From assembly GCA_913058185.1 (NCBI GenBank), contig CAJXQX010000017.1, forward strand, positions 1 to 57,407: a DNA stretch of 57,407 nt. Reading direction: 5' to 3'. Of the stretch, positions 10,035 to 17,101 are shown one piece after another. Every line of letters starts with the position of its first letter. Positions within the stretch are counted from its first letter, which is position 1. A program made the translations under genes and the position numbers. The notes under the pieces are model-generated. The model made no database searches, was not told where the DNA came from, and worked only from the letters and a program-made list of their open reading frames with translations. The DNA is from an uncultured Verrucomicrobiota bacterium. GTDB lineage: Bacteria; Verrucomicrobiota; Verrucomicrobiia; Opitutales; Opitutaceae.

Positions 10035-10586
10035 ATGGGAAAAACCTTCGAAACCATTGTCCCCGCCCTGCAGGAGTGGATTGCCCAACGACACGTTTTC
10101 TTTGTGGCGACTGCCCCCCTCGCCACCGATGGACACGTAAATTGCTCACCGAAGGGCAGTGACTCATTTCGCATCCTCAACGACCATGAAGTCGCCTACC
10201 TGGACCTCACCGGCAGCGGCGTCGAAACCATCGCCCACGTGTCGGAAAACGAACGTATCGTGATCATGTTTTGCGCCTTCGAGGCCCCCCAAAAAACCGT
10301 GCGCATCCACGGTCGCGGCGAGGTCGTCCTGCCAGCCGATCCAGATTTCGCCCAACTCAGTGTCCTCTTTCCGTCCCACGCTGGCGCCCGCGCCATCATT
10401 CGGGTGAAAGCCAACCGCATCTCCGACTCCTGTGGATTCACCGTGCCGTTCATGGACTATGTCGAACACCGCGACACCCTCGATCGCTGGACCGACAAAA
10501 AGACGGCCGAAGAACTGGTCGACTACCGAAAACTAAAAAACGAAACCAGCATTAACGGCATCCCGGGTTACCCAACCAAGAGTTGA
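10035..10586 (+). CDS. Pyridoxamine 5'-phosphate oxidase family (split-barrel flavin-binding) protein
   Basis: 183 residues with the split beta-barrel pattern of the PNPOx-like superfamily: an HVFFVATAPLATDGHVNCSP strand pair at the start, then KGSDSFRIL, VAYLDLTGSG.. ENERIVIMFCAFE and VRIHGRGEVV. The NCSPKG segment is typical of the uncharacterised branch rather than PdxH itself, which has a longer C-terminus. Likely a cytoplasmic FMN- or F420-type redox or binding protein; the cofactor cannot be told from sequence. It starts at ATG 10035 and lies 31 bp upstream of the pseudouridine synthase gene. Confidence 0.8.
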   Translation: MGKTFETIVPALQEWIAQRHVFFVATAPLATDGHVNCSPKGSDSFRILNDHEVAYLDLTGSGVETIAHVSENERIVIMFCAFEAPQKTVRIHGRGEVVLPADPDFAQLSVLFPSHAGARAIIRVKANRISDSCGFTVPFMDYVEHRDTLDRWTDKKTAEELVDYRKLKNETSINGIPGYPTKS

Positions 10587-10617
10587 TTCGCTGACCGCTT
10601 CCGTTACGCCTCCATCC

Positions 10618-11325
10618 GTGAAACGCCGCCTCGACCAACTCCTCGCCAACCTGGGATATTGCTCCCGCCGTGAAGCCCGTCGAGGGTTCGGCGGGATGCG
10701 CGTAGCCGTGGAGGGAGACGTCGTTAAAGATTCCGCCATCAAAGTAGAACCGGACACCGTCACGATCGATGGTGAACCGCTCGATCACCCCGACGGTATT
10801 CTGGTGCTGTTGAATAAGCCTATTGGCCTGGTTTGCTCCCACGATGAACGTGAAGGCCCATCCATCTATGGCCTGTTTCCCGGTCGTTGGCGGCGCCGGA
10901 ACCCGGTCATCACTTCCGTCGGCCGACTCGATAAAGACACCAGCGGCCTGCTGCTCGTCACCGACCAGTCCCAACTCGTCCACCGTCTGACTTCGCCCAA
11001 GCACAAGGTGCCCAAAGTCTATCGCGCGACGCTCTCCCGTGATCTCGACCCCGCGCTCATTGAGACCTTCGCCAGCGGCACCCTTCAGCTCGAAGACGAC
11101 AAGGCTCCGCTGGCTCCCGCGACCTTGACCATCCGAGAACCGCGCGTGGCTGAAATCACCTTGATCGAAGGTAAGTATCACCAAGTCCGACGCATGTTCG
11201 CCAGCCAAGGGTGGCACGTGGAATCCCTCCACCGCGAACGCTTCGGCGATCTCACGCTGGGCGACCTCAAACCATCCGAATGGCACGAATTACCTCTCAC
11301 CACTTTTGCCGATAAACAGGGTTGA
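10618..11325 (+). CDS. rsuA: 16S rRNA pseudouridine synthase, RsuA/RluB family
   Basis: An S4 RNA-binding domain occupies residues 1-55 (KRRLDQLLANLGYCSRREAR). The catalytic domain follows, with the motif GRLDKDTSGLLLVTD, whose Asp is the family nucleophile, and a final KYHQVRRMFA block typical of the RsuA group. 235 residues is the usual RsuA length, shorter than RluB/RluF. It converts a uridine of rRNA to pseudouridine; RsuA acts on U516 of 16S rRNA in E. coli, and the exact target here is inferred. GTG start at 10618, placing the S4 domain at the very N-terminus. Confidence 0.85.
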   Translation: MKRRLDQLLANLGYCSRREARRGFGGMRVAVEGDVVKDSAIKVEPDTVTIDGEPLDHPDGILVLLNKPIGLVCSHDEREGPSIYGLFPGRWRRRNPVITSVGRLDKDTSGLLLVTDQSQLVHRLTSPKHKVPKVYRATLSRDLDPALIETFASGTLQLEDDKAPLAPATLTIREPRVAEITLIEGKYHQVRRMFASQGWHVESLHRERFGDLTLGDLKPSEWHELPLTTFADKQG

Positions 11326-11388
11326 GCCTGAACATTTCAGTGCCTTGAATGACGGAGTCTTTCTACTCTAACCCACCCTGCAACAAAC

Positions 11389-11835
11389 ATGAAATACCGC
11401 TCTCTGCTTACCCTCGCTATCCTGCTCAGCTCCTTCGTCGGGCTCAACACTGCCACCGCCGCCCATCACGAAGAGGGCCACACTGAACTCGGCGAACAGA
11501 TGGAGGTTATCGGCAAAACCTTCCGCTCCTTGCGACGCGCCGTGCGTGATCCGGCCAAGAACGCCGAGTCCGCCGCCATGGTGGGTAAGATGCTCAAAGC
11601 CGCTAAGTCAGGCCTCGATCATGAGCCCGCTTGGAAAGCCGAGCAGCCTGCCGGTGAACAAGCCGACTTCGTAGCCAATTTCAAAAAAGAGATGAAGGTG
11701 TTCGTCCAAATCCTGACCGACCTGAAGGCCGCCCTCGAGGCCGACAACAACGACAAGGCCAACGAGCTGATCGAATCCCTGCGCGACCAACAACGCAGCA
11801 GCCACAAGGATTTCAAGAAACCCGACGAGGATTAA
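11389..11835 (+). CDS. Secreted cytochrome b562-like four-helix protein
   Basis: A signal peptide (residues 1-25, ending ATAAHHEE) precedes about 120 helical residues. The pattern resembles soluble cytochrome b562: a Met near the start of helix 1 (GEQMEVIGKTFRSLRR) and a His in the last helix (QQRSSHKDFKK), matching the positions of the Met7 and His102 haem ligands, with spacing and length consistent. A periplasmic location and non-covalent haem binding are therefore likely, though sequence identity looks low. Monocistronic, with a strong terminator directly after it. Confidence 0.65.
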   Translation: MKYRSLLTLAILLSSFVGLNTATAAHHEEGHTELGEQMEVIGKTFRSLRRAVRDPAKNAESAAMVGKMLKAAKSGLDHEPAWKAEQPAGEQADFVANFKKEMKVFVQILTDLKAALEADNNDKANELIESLRDQQRSSHKDFKKPDED

Positions 11836-11861
11836 TCCCCGTCCCATTCTCTTTACCATCC

Positions 11862-11896
11862 ACGACCGCTTCCTCGCCGATGCGGTCGTTTTTTTT
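11862..11896 (+). terminator. Rho-independent terminator after the b562-like gene
   Basis: The 8-bp perfect stem ACGACCGC / GCGGTCGT (11862-11869 and 11882-11889) with a 12-nt loop is followed by eight T residues, 27 bp after the stop codon of the cytochrome b562-like gene. Confidence 0.9.
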
Positions 11897-11934
11897 GCCC
11901 TACCTTCGCGAACTTCAATGCCCCAAACTGCACC

Positions 11935-12768
11935 ATGCTTAACTCTTCTCGCGTCCTTCGATCATTCGTCCTGCTCAGCCTAATACTATCGGGTTCAAGT
12001 TTCGCATCGGCGAACGGGGAAGACGACGGCTGGATCGACCTCTTCGACGGTAAGTCCCTCGATGGCTGGGTCGCGAACCTCGGCACGCGAGGCGACTACA
12101 AGAGCCAACCGCTCGACGACATCTTCACCGTCAACGACGGCACGATCCACGTCTACCGCGACGCCCCCAATCGCACCAAACAATACAACGCCAACCTGCG
12201 CACGAAGAACTCCTACTCGAGTTTCCGCCTCCAGGTTGAATACCGCTGGCTCGATAATCGGTTTCAGCCCCGCCACGGCGCCGTGCGCGATGCCGGGATC
12301 CTGTTTCATATCCATACCGATCCCGACTCCGTGTGGCCTCCTTCGGTCGAGATGCAGCTGGGCGGCGGCGAACCCGGCGCACCCTACGTGTCCGGCGACA
12401 TCTGGATCATCGGCAACACCCGCGCCAAATCACCTGCCGCCATGGAGGGCACCGCCTATTACTACAAACCGGAGGGACCGATCGTCGAATTCAGTGGCAT
12501 CTTCCCCAACGAGGAAGGTCACAAGCGAGCCAGTTACACCTCCGTCGCGGCCACCAAACCACACGGCGAGTGGAACTTGGCAGAGGTGGTGGTCCACGGC
12601 GCGGATCGCGCCGAATATTACCTCAATGGAAAACTCGTGAGTGAAGTCACCGACATGCGCTACCGCGAAGCCGACGGAGAATGGCAACCGCTCGCCTTCG
12701 GACAAATCTCCCTCCAGGCCGAATGGGCCGAGCTCCAATACCGAACCGTGCGGATCAAACCGCTCTAA
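11935..12768 (+). CDS. Secreted DUF1080 protein (3-keto-disaccharide hydrolase domain)
   Basis: A signal peptide (about 1-26) is followed by a single DUF1080 concanavalin-like domain: the entry motif WIDLFDGKSLDGW, then FTVNDGTIHVY, SYSSFRLQVEYRW and DAGILFHIH, and the closing HGADRAEYYLNGKLV and ISLQAEWAELQYRTVRIKPL. The family binds or cleaves sugars; some members hydrolyse 3-keto-glycosides. Its abundance in Verrucomicrobia and Planctomycetes supports the taxonomic guess. Complete at 277 residues, ATG start. The next gene is separated by a cluster of palindromic repeats. Confidence 0.9.
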   Translation: MLNSSRVLRSFVLLSLILSGSSFASANGEDDGWIDLFDGKSLDGWVANLGTRGDYKSQPLDDIFTVNDGTIHVYRDAPNRTKQYNANLRTKNSYSSFRLQVEYRWLDNRFQPRHGAVRDAGILFHIHTDPDSVWPPSVEMQLGGGEPGAPYVSGDIWIIGNTRAKSPAAMEGTAYYYKPEGPIVEFSGIFPNEEGHKRASYTSVAATKPHGEWNLAEVVVHGADRAEYYLNGKLVSEVTDMRYREADGEWQPLAFGQISLQAEWAELQYRTVRIKPL

Positions 12769-12795
12769 GAGCTCGCTCGCGCCCCCGACTCCCCC

Positions 12796-12938
12796 GCTCC
12801 GGGCTCACCGAGCCCGGCTACAACCACCCAGCCTCACCACAATCCCCAAGCCACGCTGTAGCCGGGGTCGCTGACCCCGGTTCGCCTGCCCCTCAGAACT
12901 TCCCCACCGCTCCGCGCTCGCCGAGCCCGGCTACAGTT
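12796..12938 (+). repeat. Cluster of three palindromic REP-like units (BIME-like)
   Basis: Three hairpin units share the frame 'tgtag + stem-gct/acc-stem': an inverted unit GGGCTC..GAGCCC followed by ggctaca (12796-12823), a direct unit tgtagCCGGGGTC gct GACCCCGG (12858-12880, perfect 8-bp stem), and a second inverted unit ending ccggctaca (12912-12935). The alternating orientation is like BIMEs made of REP sequences. The same unit recurs at 30872-30954. They sit between convergent-free genes and have no coding potential. Confidence 0.8.
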
Positions 12939-13022
12939 TCGGATCACATTCCGAACATTCGACCAGTTTCGAGCGGATGAATTGACCACGCCTTCCCCTG
13001 TCGTGAGAGTGGCTGGCCCTAC

Positions 13023-15074
13023 ATGTCCCGACGTCTCTTTACCACCACCCTGCTTTGTCTGACCAGCGTCGCGCTTTCCGCGCAGACACTCGATCCGCTG
13101 ATCGTCAGCGTGCATCGCGACGCGCAGCCGCTTTCCCAACAGCCATTCGCCGTTGATGTGCTGTCCGCTGATGCGCTGCGGGCCAATCCTGCCCTCGCTC
13201 TCGACGACCAACTCAAAGCCTCGGCCGCGTTCAGTCTCTTTCGCCGCGGCGGTAGCCTCTCGGCCAATCCAACCGCCCAAGGCGTGTCATTGCGCAACAT
13301 CGGCCCCAACGGCGCGGGCCGCACCCTGGTGCTGGCCGACGGCATTCCCCTCAACGATCCTTTCGGTGGCTGGGTGACCTGGGCGAAGACTTCGCGTCTC
13401 AATCTTGCGGCGGTGGAGCTCGTGCGCGGCGGCGGCTCCGGCGCCTGGGGCAGCTCAGCACTCGGCGGCACCATCCAGATCCTCTCCCAACCCACGCCCG
13501 AATCGACCCAGTCGGCCGCCCAGTTTGAACTCGGCGAATACGGCACCGCAGCCGCCGAGATATCCACTACACAGGTTTCCGGGGCCAACTCCTTCACTCT
13601 AAGCGCCCGCGGCCTGCATTCCGACGGATTTCGTCGCAAGGCCCCCGGCAGCGCCGGACCCATCGATAGCGCCACCGACCTCGAACAAGGTTACCTCGAA
13701 CTCGAATGGACCCATCGCCGTGAGAGCGGCACCACCGGCCAACTCACCGTGCGTGGCTTTTCTGAAGATCGCGGCAACGGCACCCCCCTCCAAGCCAATC
13801 GCACCCGCGAGTTTAGGGTCGCCGCCCGCGCCGAAGGCACCCGAGAGCTGTTTAGCGACACCGCTCATTGGTCAGCCAACGGCTACTGGCAAACTCAAGA
13901 ATACCGCAGCCTATTCACCGCGGTCGACGCCACCCGCACCACCGAAAGCCCGGTGCTCGACCAATATTCCGTGCCCGCCGACGCCGCCGGAGCTTCCGCG
14001 TCCGCCAGTTGGTCCCGGGAAAACAGCAGCACCACTCTCGGCGCCGACGCGCGATGGGTGAAAGGTGAAACCAGCGAAAACTACTTCCGAGTCGGCAACG
14101 ACTTCGTGCGCAACCGCATTGCGGGCGGCACCCAACGCACCGCCGGCCTCTTCGTCGGCCACAACCGGGCCCTCGCTCCCGACTGGCAACTCGATCTTGG
14201 CGCTCGCCTCGATGCCTGGGAACTCACCGATGGTCACCGCACCGAAACCAATCGCACCAACGGCGCGAACGTCCGTCGCGACCGGTTCGCCGATCGATCC
14301 GACGCCGAGTTCAATCCCCGCGCCGGACTCGTCTGGCAAGCCAACGACGAATGGCGCTGGCAGGTCGCCGCCTACCAAGCCTACCGCTTGCCGACCCTCA
14401 ACGAACTCTACCGCCCTTTCCGGGTGGGCAGCGTCATCACCGAGGCCAACCCAGACCTCAAAACCGAACACCTCGACGGCATCGAACTCGGCACCACCTG
14501 GACCACGGAACGGGCCTCGCTGCGACTGACCGGCTTTGTCACTGAAGTCGAAGACGCCGTGGCCAACGTGACCTTAGGATTTGGCCCCGGCTTCGTGCCC
14601 GGGGCGGGTTTCGTGCCCGCCGGTGGTATCGGCCGCCAACGCCGAAACCTCGACCGCATCACGGTCAACGGCTTCGAATTCGCGGCCACTCAGCGAGTCA
14701 GCGATACCCTGACCCTACGCGCGGACTACCTCTACAGCGACGCCGAAGACGACGCGACCAGCCGCACCCTGCCGCAAGTTTCGCAACACACCTTGGTCAG
14801 CGGAGCCGATTGGACGCCCCATGCCAAATGGCGCGTGAGCATCCAAGGCCGCTACGTGAGTGACGCCTTCGAAGACGACGGCAATACCCTCACCTTAAAT
14901 TCCGCACTTACCTGGGACCTGCGCATTTCCCACCAATTCAGTGACAACGGAAACATCTTCCTAGCGGTGGAAAACATCACCGACAAAAACGTCATCGTCG
15001 GCCGCACCACCTCCAACCTCCTCGACCTCGGCAACCCAAGATTCGCACGCATAGGTATCCGCCGGTTTTGGTAG
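13023..15074 (+). CDS. TonB-dependent outer-membrane receptor (BtuB/CirA-like)
   Basis: A signal peptide (about 1-20) is followed by a short TonB-box region (DPLIVSVHRD) and a plug domain with the usual motifs: RGGSLSANPTAQGVSLRNIG, then GRTLVLADGIPLNDP and VELVRGGGSGAWGSSALGG. The remainder is a beta-barrel ending in Trp with alternating aromatic strands (FARIGIRRFW). 683 residues is typical. It imports a siderophore, vitamin or sugar through the outer membrane, powered by TonB; the substrate cannot be read from the sequence. A TonB-domain protein is encoded 1 kb downstream. No cobalamin riboswitch is visible in the 250-bp upstream region. Confidence 0.9.
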   Translation: MSRRLFTTTLLCLTSVALSAQTLDPLIVSVHRDAQPLSQQPFAVDVLSADALRANPALALDDQLKASAAFSLFRRGGSLSANPTAQGVSLRNIGPNGAGRTLVLADGIPLNDPFGGWVTWAKTSRLNLAAVELVRGGGSGAWGSSALGGTIQILSQPTPESTQSAAQFELGEYGTAAAEISTTQVSGANSFTLSARGLHSDGFRRKAPGSAGPIDSATDLEQGYLELEWTHRRESGTTGQLTVRGFSEDRGNGTPLQANRTREFRVAARAEGTRELFSDTAHWSANGYWQTQEYRSLFTAVDATRTTESPVLDQYSVPADAAGASASASWSRENSSTTLGADARWVKGETSENYFRVGNDFVRNRIAGGTQRTAGLFVGHNRALAPDWQLDLGARLDAWELTDGHRTETNRTNGANVRRDRFADRSDAEFNPRAGLVWQANDEWRWQVAAYQAYRLPTLNELYRPFRVGSVITEANPDLKTEHLDGIELGTTWTTERASLRLTGFVTEVEDAVANVTLGFGPGFVPGAGFVPAGGIGRQRRNLDRITVNGFEFAATQRVSDTLTLRADYLYSDAEDDATSRTLPQVSQHTLVSGADWTPHAKWRVSIQGRYVSDAFEDDGNTLTLNSALTWDLRISHQFSDNGNIFLAVENITDKNVIVGRTTSNLLDLGNPRFARIGIRRFW

Positions 15075-15093
15075 AGTGTTCGGAATAGAACTT

Positions 15094-15389
15094 CTAAGCG
15101 AGACGCTCGCGCCAATGACCCGGCGACCGGTGAAGATGCATCACCGCTACGATCCAGATGTGATCCCACTCATTGAGATAAATGACCGCGAAGGGGAAAT
15201 TGCGCGATAGATTGCGCTGAGCTGGTGGATCGTAGACACGGAAGCATTCAGGGCTGTCCTGATCTCCGCGATCACACGTTCAATCTCATCATAAAATCGT
15301 CCACCGAAATCCTCTCCGCGTTCGGCGTAGTATCGAGCCGCTTCAACATACTCTACGACAGCCTCGGGGTGGAAGCGATGCGGTTTCAC
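15094..15389 (-). pseudogene. ParE/RelE-family toxin, frameshifted
   Basis: The N-terminal half matches ParE-like plasmid-stabilisation toxins (FHPEAVVEYVEAARYYAERG, FGGRFYDEIERVIAEIR). The frame then drifts to a stop at 15147, but a single-base shift near 15250 restores the classical remainder (CFRVYDPPAQRNLSRNFPFA, VIYLNEWDHIWIVAVMHLHR, PGHWRERLA) down to TAG at 15094. The shift falls at the short run GCCC, suggesting a missing base. The full product would be 98 residues. GTG start at 15389 overlapping the antitoxin stop, as in translationally coupled toxin-antitoxin pairs. A broken toxin beside an intact antitoxin is functionally tolerable, so real decay is possible. Confidence 0.85.
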
Positions 15390-15619
15390 CGGCCGACAAT
15401 ATCACGAACTTTCGCCGCCGTCTCTTCGCCAGGGATGCCCGCAACCTCACCGTTGCAAATCTCGTTTAGTCGACGGTTCACGGTCTGAGACCAATCTTTC
15501 ACTTTTTCAGTATCCTGACCTCCGTGCGACTCAAACAGCAAGCGGTCAACGACGTCGGCGACCATATCACGAGGCAGTTCTCGAATCTCGGTTACCAGTT
15601 GGTCGACAGTCATACTCAT
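15386..15619 (-). CDS. Antitoxin of the addiction-module component family
   Basis: 77 residues, mostly helical: MTVDQLVTEIRELPRDMVAD, then VNRRLNEICNGEVAGIPGEE and AKVRDIV. This pattern (a short helical protein with the R.. I..G.v.gipgee.. kvr motif near the end) is that of the TIGR02574/addiction-module component family that pairs with ParE-type toxins. It precedes the toxin gene and its stop overlaps the toxin start by four bases. It should bind and neutralise the toxin and repress the operon. Confidence 0.8.
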   Translation of the reverse strand: MSMTVDQLVTEIRELPRDMVADVVDRLLFESHGGQDTEKVKDWSQTVNRRLNEICNGEVAGIPGEETAAKVRDIVGR

Positions 15620-15751
15620 TCTTAGAATATAGATATTTTCTCTTAGATAGGAAGTCTACGCTTCAACTTCTCATAACCTCCAAATTGTAAGACCCAGTCG
15701 GCTTTGCGCTCAATCATTGACCCGGCGCGGGTGGTGACCTCCTCTTGCGGC

Positions 15752-16045
15752 ATGACTCAACCGATTTTGACTGGGGCCGATCGCCGCTCTTTGCGTGCTC
15801 AAGGTCAGCTCCTAACCGATTTGGCCACGATTGGCCACCAAGGGATCACCGATGCCGTGAAGGCCGAAGTGAATGTTCAGCTCGAGCGCCATCAGCTGAT
15901 CAAAGTCCGTGCCACGGAACTCGACCGCAACGCTCGCAAGGCTTTGTTCGAACAAATCGCCGAGTCCTCCAATGCCGCGCTGATTGGCACCGTCGGACGC
16001 ACCGCCCTACTCTACCGCCCCAACGCCGCAGCCGAGGAAGCCTGA
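15752..16045 (+). CDS. yhbY: RNA-binding CRM-domain protein YhbY-like
   Basis: A 97-residue CRM (YhbY) domain: LTGADRRSLRAQGQLL at the start, the GHQGITDAVKAEVNVQLERH segment corresponding to the family's GxxGlt..v..ei...L..helIKv, and the end GTVGRTALLYRPN. The GxxG loop is present as GHQG. YhbY binds precursors of the large ribosomal subunit and helps their assembly in the cytoplasm. ATG 15752 chosen because the family begins right before the LTGxxR motif; upstream in-frame codons have no homology. Stands alone. Confidence 0.88.
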   Translation: MTQPILTGADRRSLRAQGQLLTDLATIGHQGITDAVKAEVNVQLERHQLIKVRATELDRNARKALFEQIAESSNAALIGTVGRTALLYRPNAAAEEA

Positions 16046-16124
16046 TACACGGAAACGCCGGGCCCGGATGAGGCCGACGTTGACGGAAGGTGGATTTCGC
16101 GGCGGCGAGACGCTAAACTAGCCG

Positions 16125-16982
16125 TTAATTGTTCACCCGAAACCGAAGAGGAACCCGCATCCGAGTGTTCACCGGGCGGCCTTTCTTCATGCCGGGTTTG
16201 AATTGCCACCGGGAAACCCCGCGGATCGCCGCGTTCTCGAATCCGGAGTGAGTAGAACTGCGAACCTTGGCCCACGGAACTCGCCCTTTGTCGTTCACGA
16301 TAAAGTCGACGACCACCTCGGCGTAGGAGACGAGGTTGCGGAGCTCCCGCGGAAAATCGGGCTGCTGCTGAAGCAACGCGGTGGGTTGTTGGTCCAAGTC
16401 TTCCAAATTGAAGAGGTCCTTCATCTGGCCCGGAGTCACGCGGGAACGCGCAATATTAGGCGGGATGGAGAGCACCTTGGCCGAATCGAAGTCCGGTCGC
16501 GGAATGAGCGACTGTAGGTCCAACTGCTGCACGAACACCGCATTGGAATTGAAGGCGGGCACATCTGCCTGCATCGGCACGTATTGCACCGGATCCGGCT
16601 CTTCCTGGTCATTGCTGGCATCGAAGATGTCTTCCGGTTCGTCCAAATTCTCGATGGGCGGCATCTCCATGAAGGTGATCTCGAATTCGGCAACTTCATC
16701 CGCCGCTTCCGCAACCGGGGCGGCATCATTGAAACCCAGCAAAGCATAGGCGTGCAGGCCTCCGGAGAGGACCAACCCGACAACGAACATCATAAGGGAG
16801 GGTTTCTCACTCGGATTATAATGCCAATCGGGCTTTCGCGATGCCCCCCCGGTGGAGGAATCGTCGGGCGATACGGATCGCGGGGAGGATTTGGTCTGAG
16901 AAGGCCGAATCTGGTCGACGGGAGTTTGGCGGGGATAAACTCGCGCCACCGTCGACGAAACGGTGTGGGGCTGAGCTGTCAT
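16125..16982 (-). CDS. TonB-domain energy transducer
   Basis: A basic/Ser-rich cytoplasmic leader is followed by a transmembrane helix (about residues 62-80, SLMMFVVGLVLSGGLHAYAL) and an acidic and Pro-containing periplasmic stretch. The C-terminal 80 residues form a TonB-type domain: PDFPRELRNLVSYAEVVVDF, then GFENAAIRGVSRWQFKPGMK, and the final PVNTRMRVPLRFRV. It would couple inner-membrane proton energy to TonB-dependent receptors such as the one at 13023-15074. No exbB/exbD pair is next to it. ATG 16982 chosen; an in-frame upstream start at 17021 would add 13 residues. Confidence 0.85.
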   Translation of the reverse strand: MTAQPHTVSSTVARVYPRQTPVDQIRPSQTKSSPRSVSPDDSSTGGASRKPDWHYNPSEKPSLMMFVVGLVLSGGLHAYALLGFNDAAPVAEAADEVAEFEITFMEMPPIENLDEPEDIFDASNDQEEPDPVQYVPMQADVPAFNSNAVFVQQLDLQSLIPRPDFDSAKVLSIPPNIARSRVTPGQMKDLFNLEDLDQQPTALLQQQPDFPRELRNLVSYAEVVVDFIVNDKGRVPWAKVRSSTHSGFENAAIRGVSRWQFKPGMKKGRPVNTRMRVPLRFRVNN

Positions 16983-17028
16983 GATGCTGACAGTATATCC
17001 GACCACCGTGATTGGGGCCACGCATCGA

Positions 17029-17093
17029 TTGTTCGTTGTCCCGCAAAAATTAAGCCCACCATTTTGAGGTGACTCTCATTGGTCTCGAAAAAT
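17029..17093. repeat. Left copy of a diverged 65-nt direct repeat flanking the GT-C-like gene
   Basis: Aligned without gaps to 19508-19572, 48 of 65 positions are identical, including a 14-nt exact core agcccaccattttg. The two copies bracket the gene at 17102-19339. The right copy spans the start codon of rsgA; the left copy has ATT where that ATG lies. Confidence 0.7.
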
Positions 17094-17101
17094 TACCGAT
17101 G

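Noticed and set aside
8946-10136. 396-residue ORF on the minus strand.
   Set aside because: It is a second frame of the esterase gene at 8765-9937 with no recognisable domain; the esterase frame has all catalytic motifs.
12796-12938. CRISPR array.
   Set aside because: The units alternate in orientation, differ in sequence and have no regular spacers; no cas genes are present.
12769-13022. Cobalamin riboswitch before the TonB-dependent receptor.
   Set aside because: The region is filled by the palindromic repeats and lacks the B12-box sequence.
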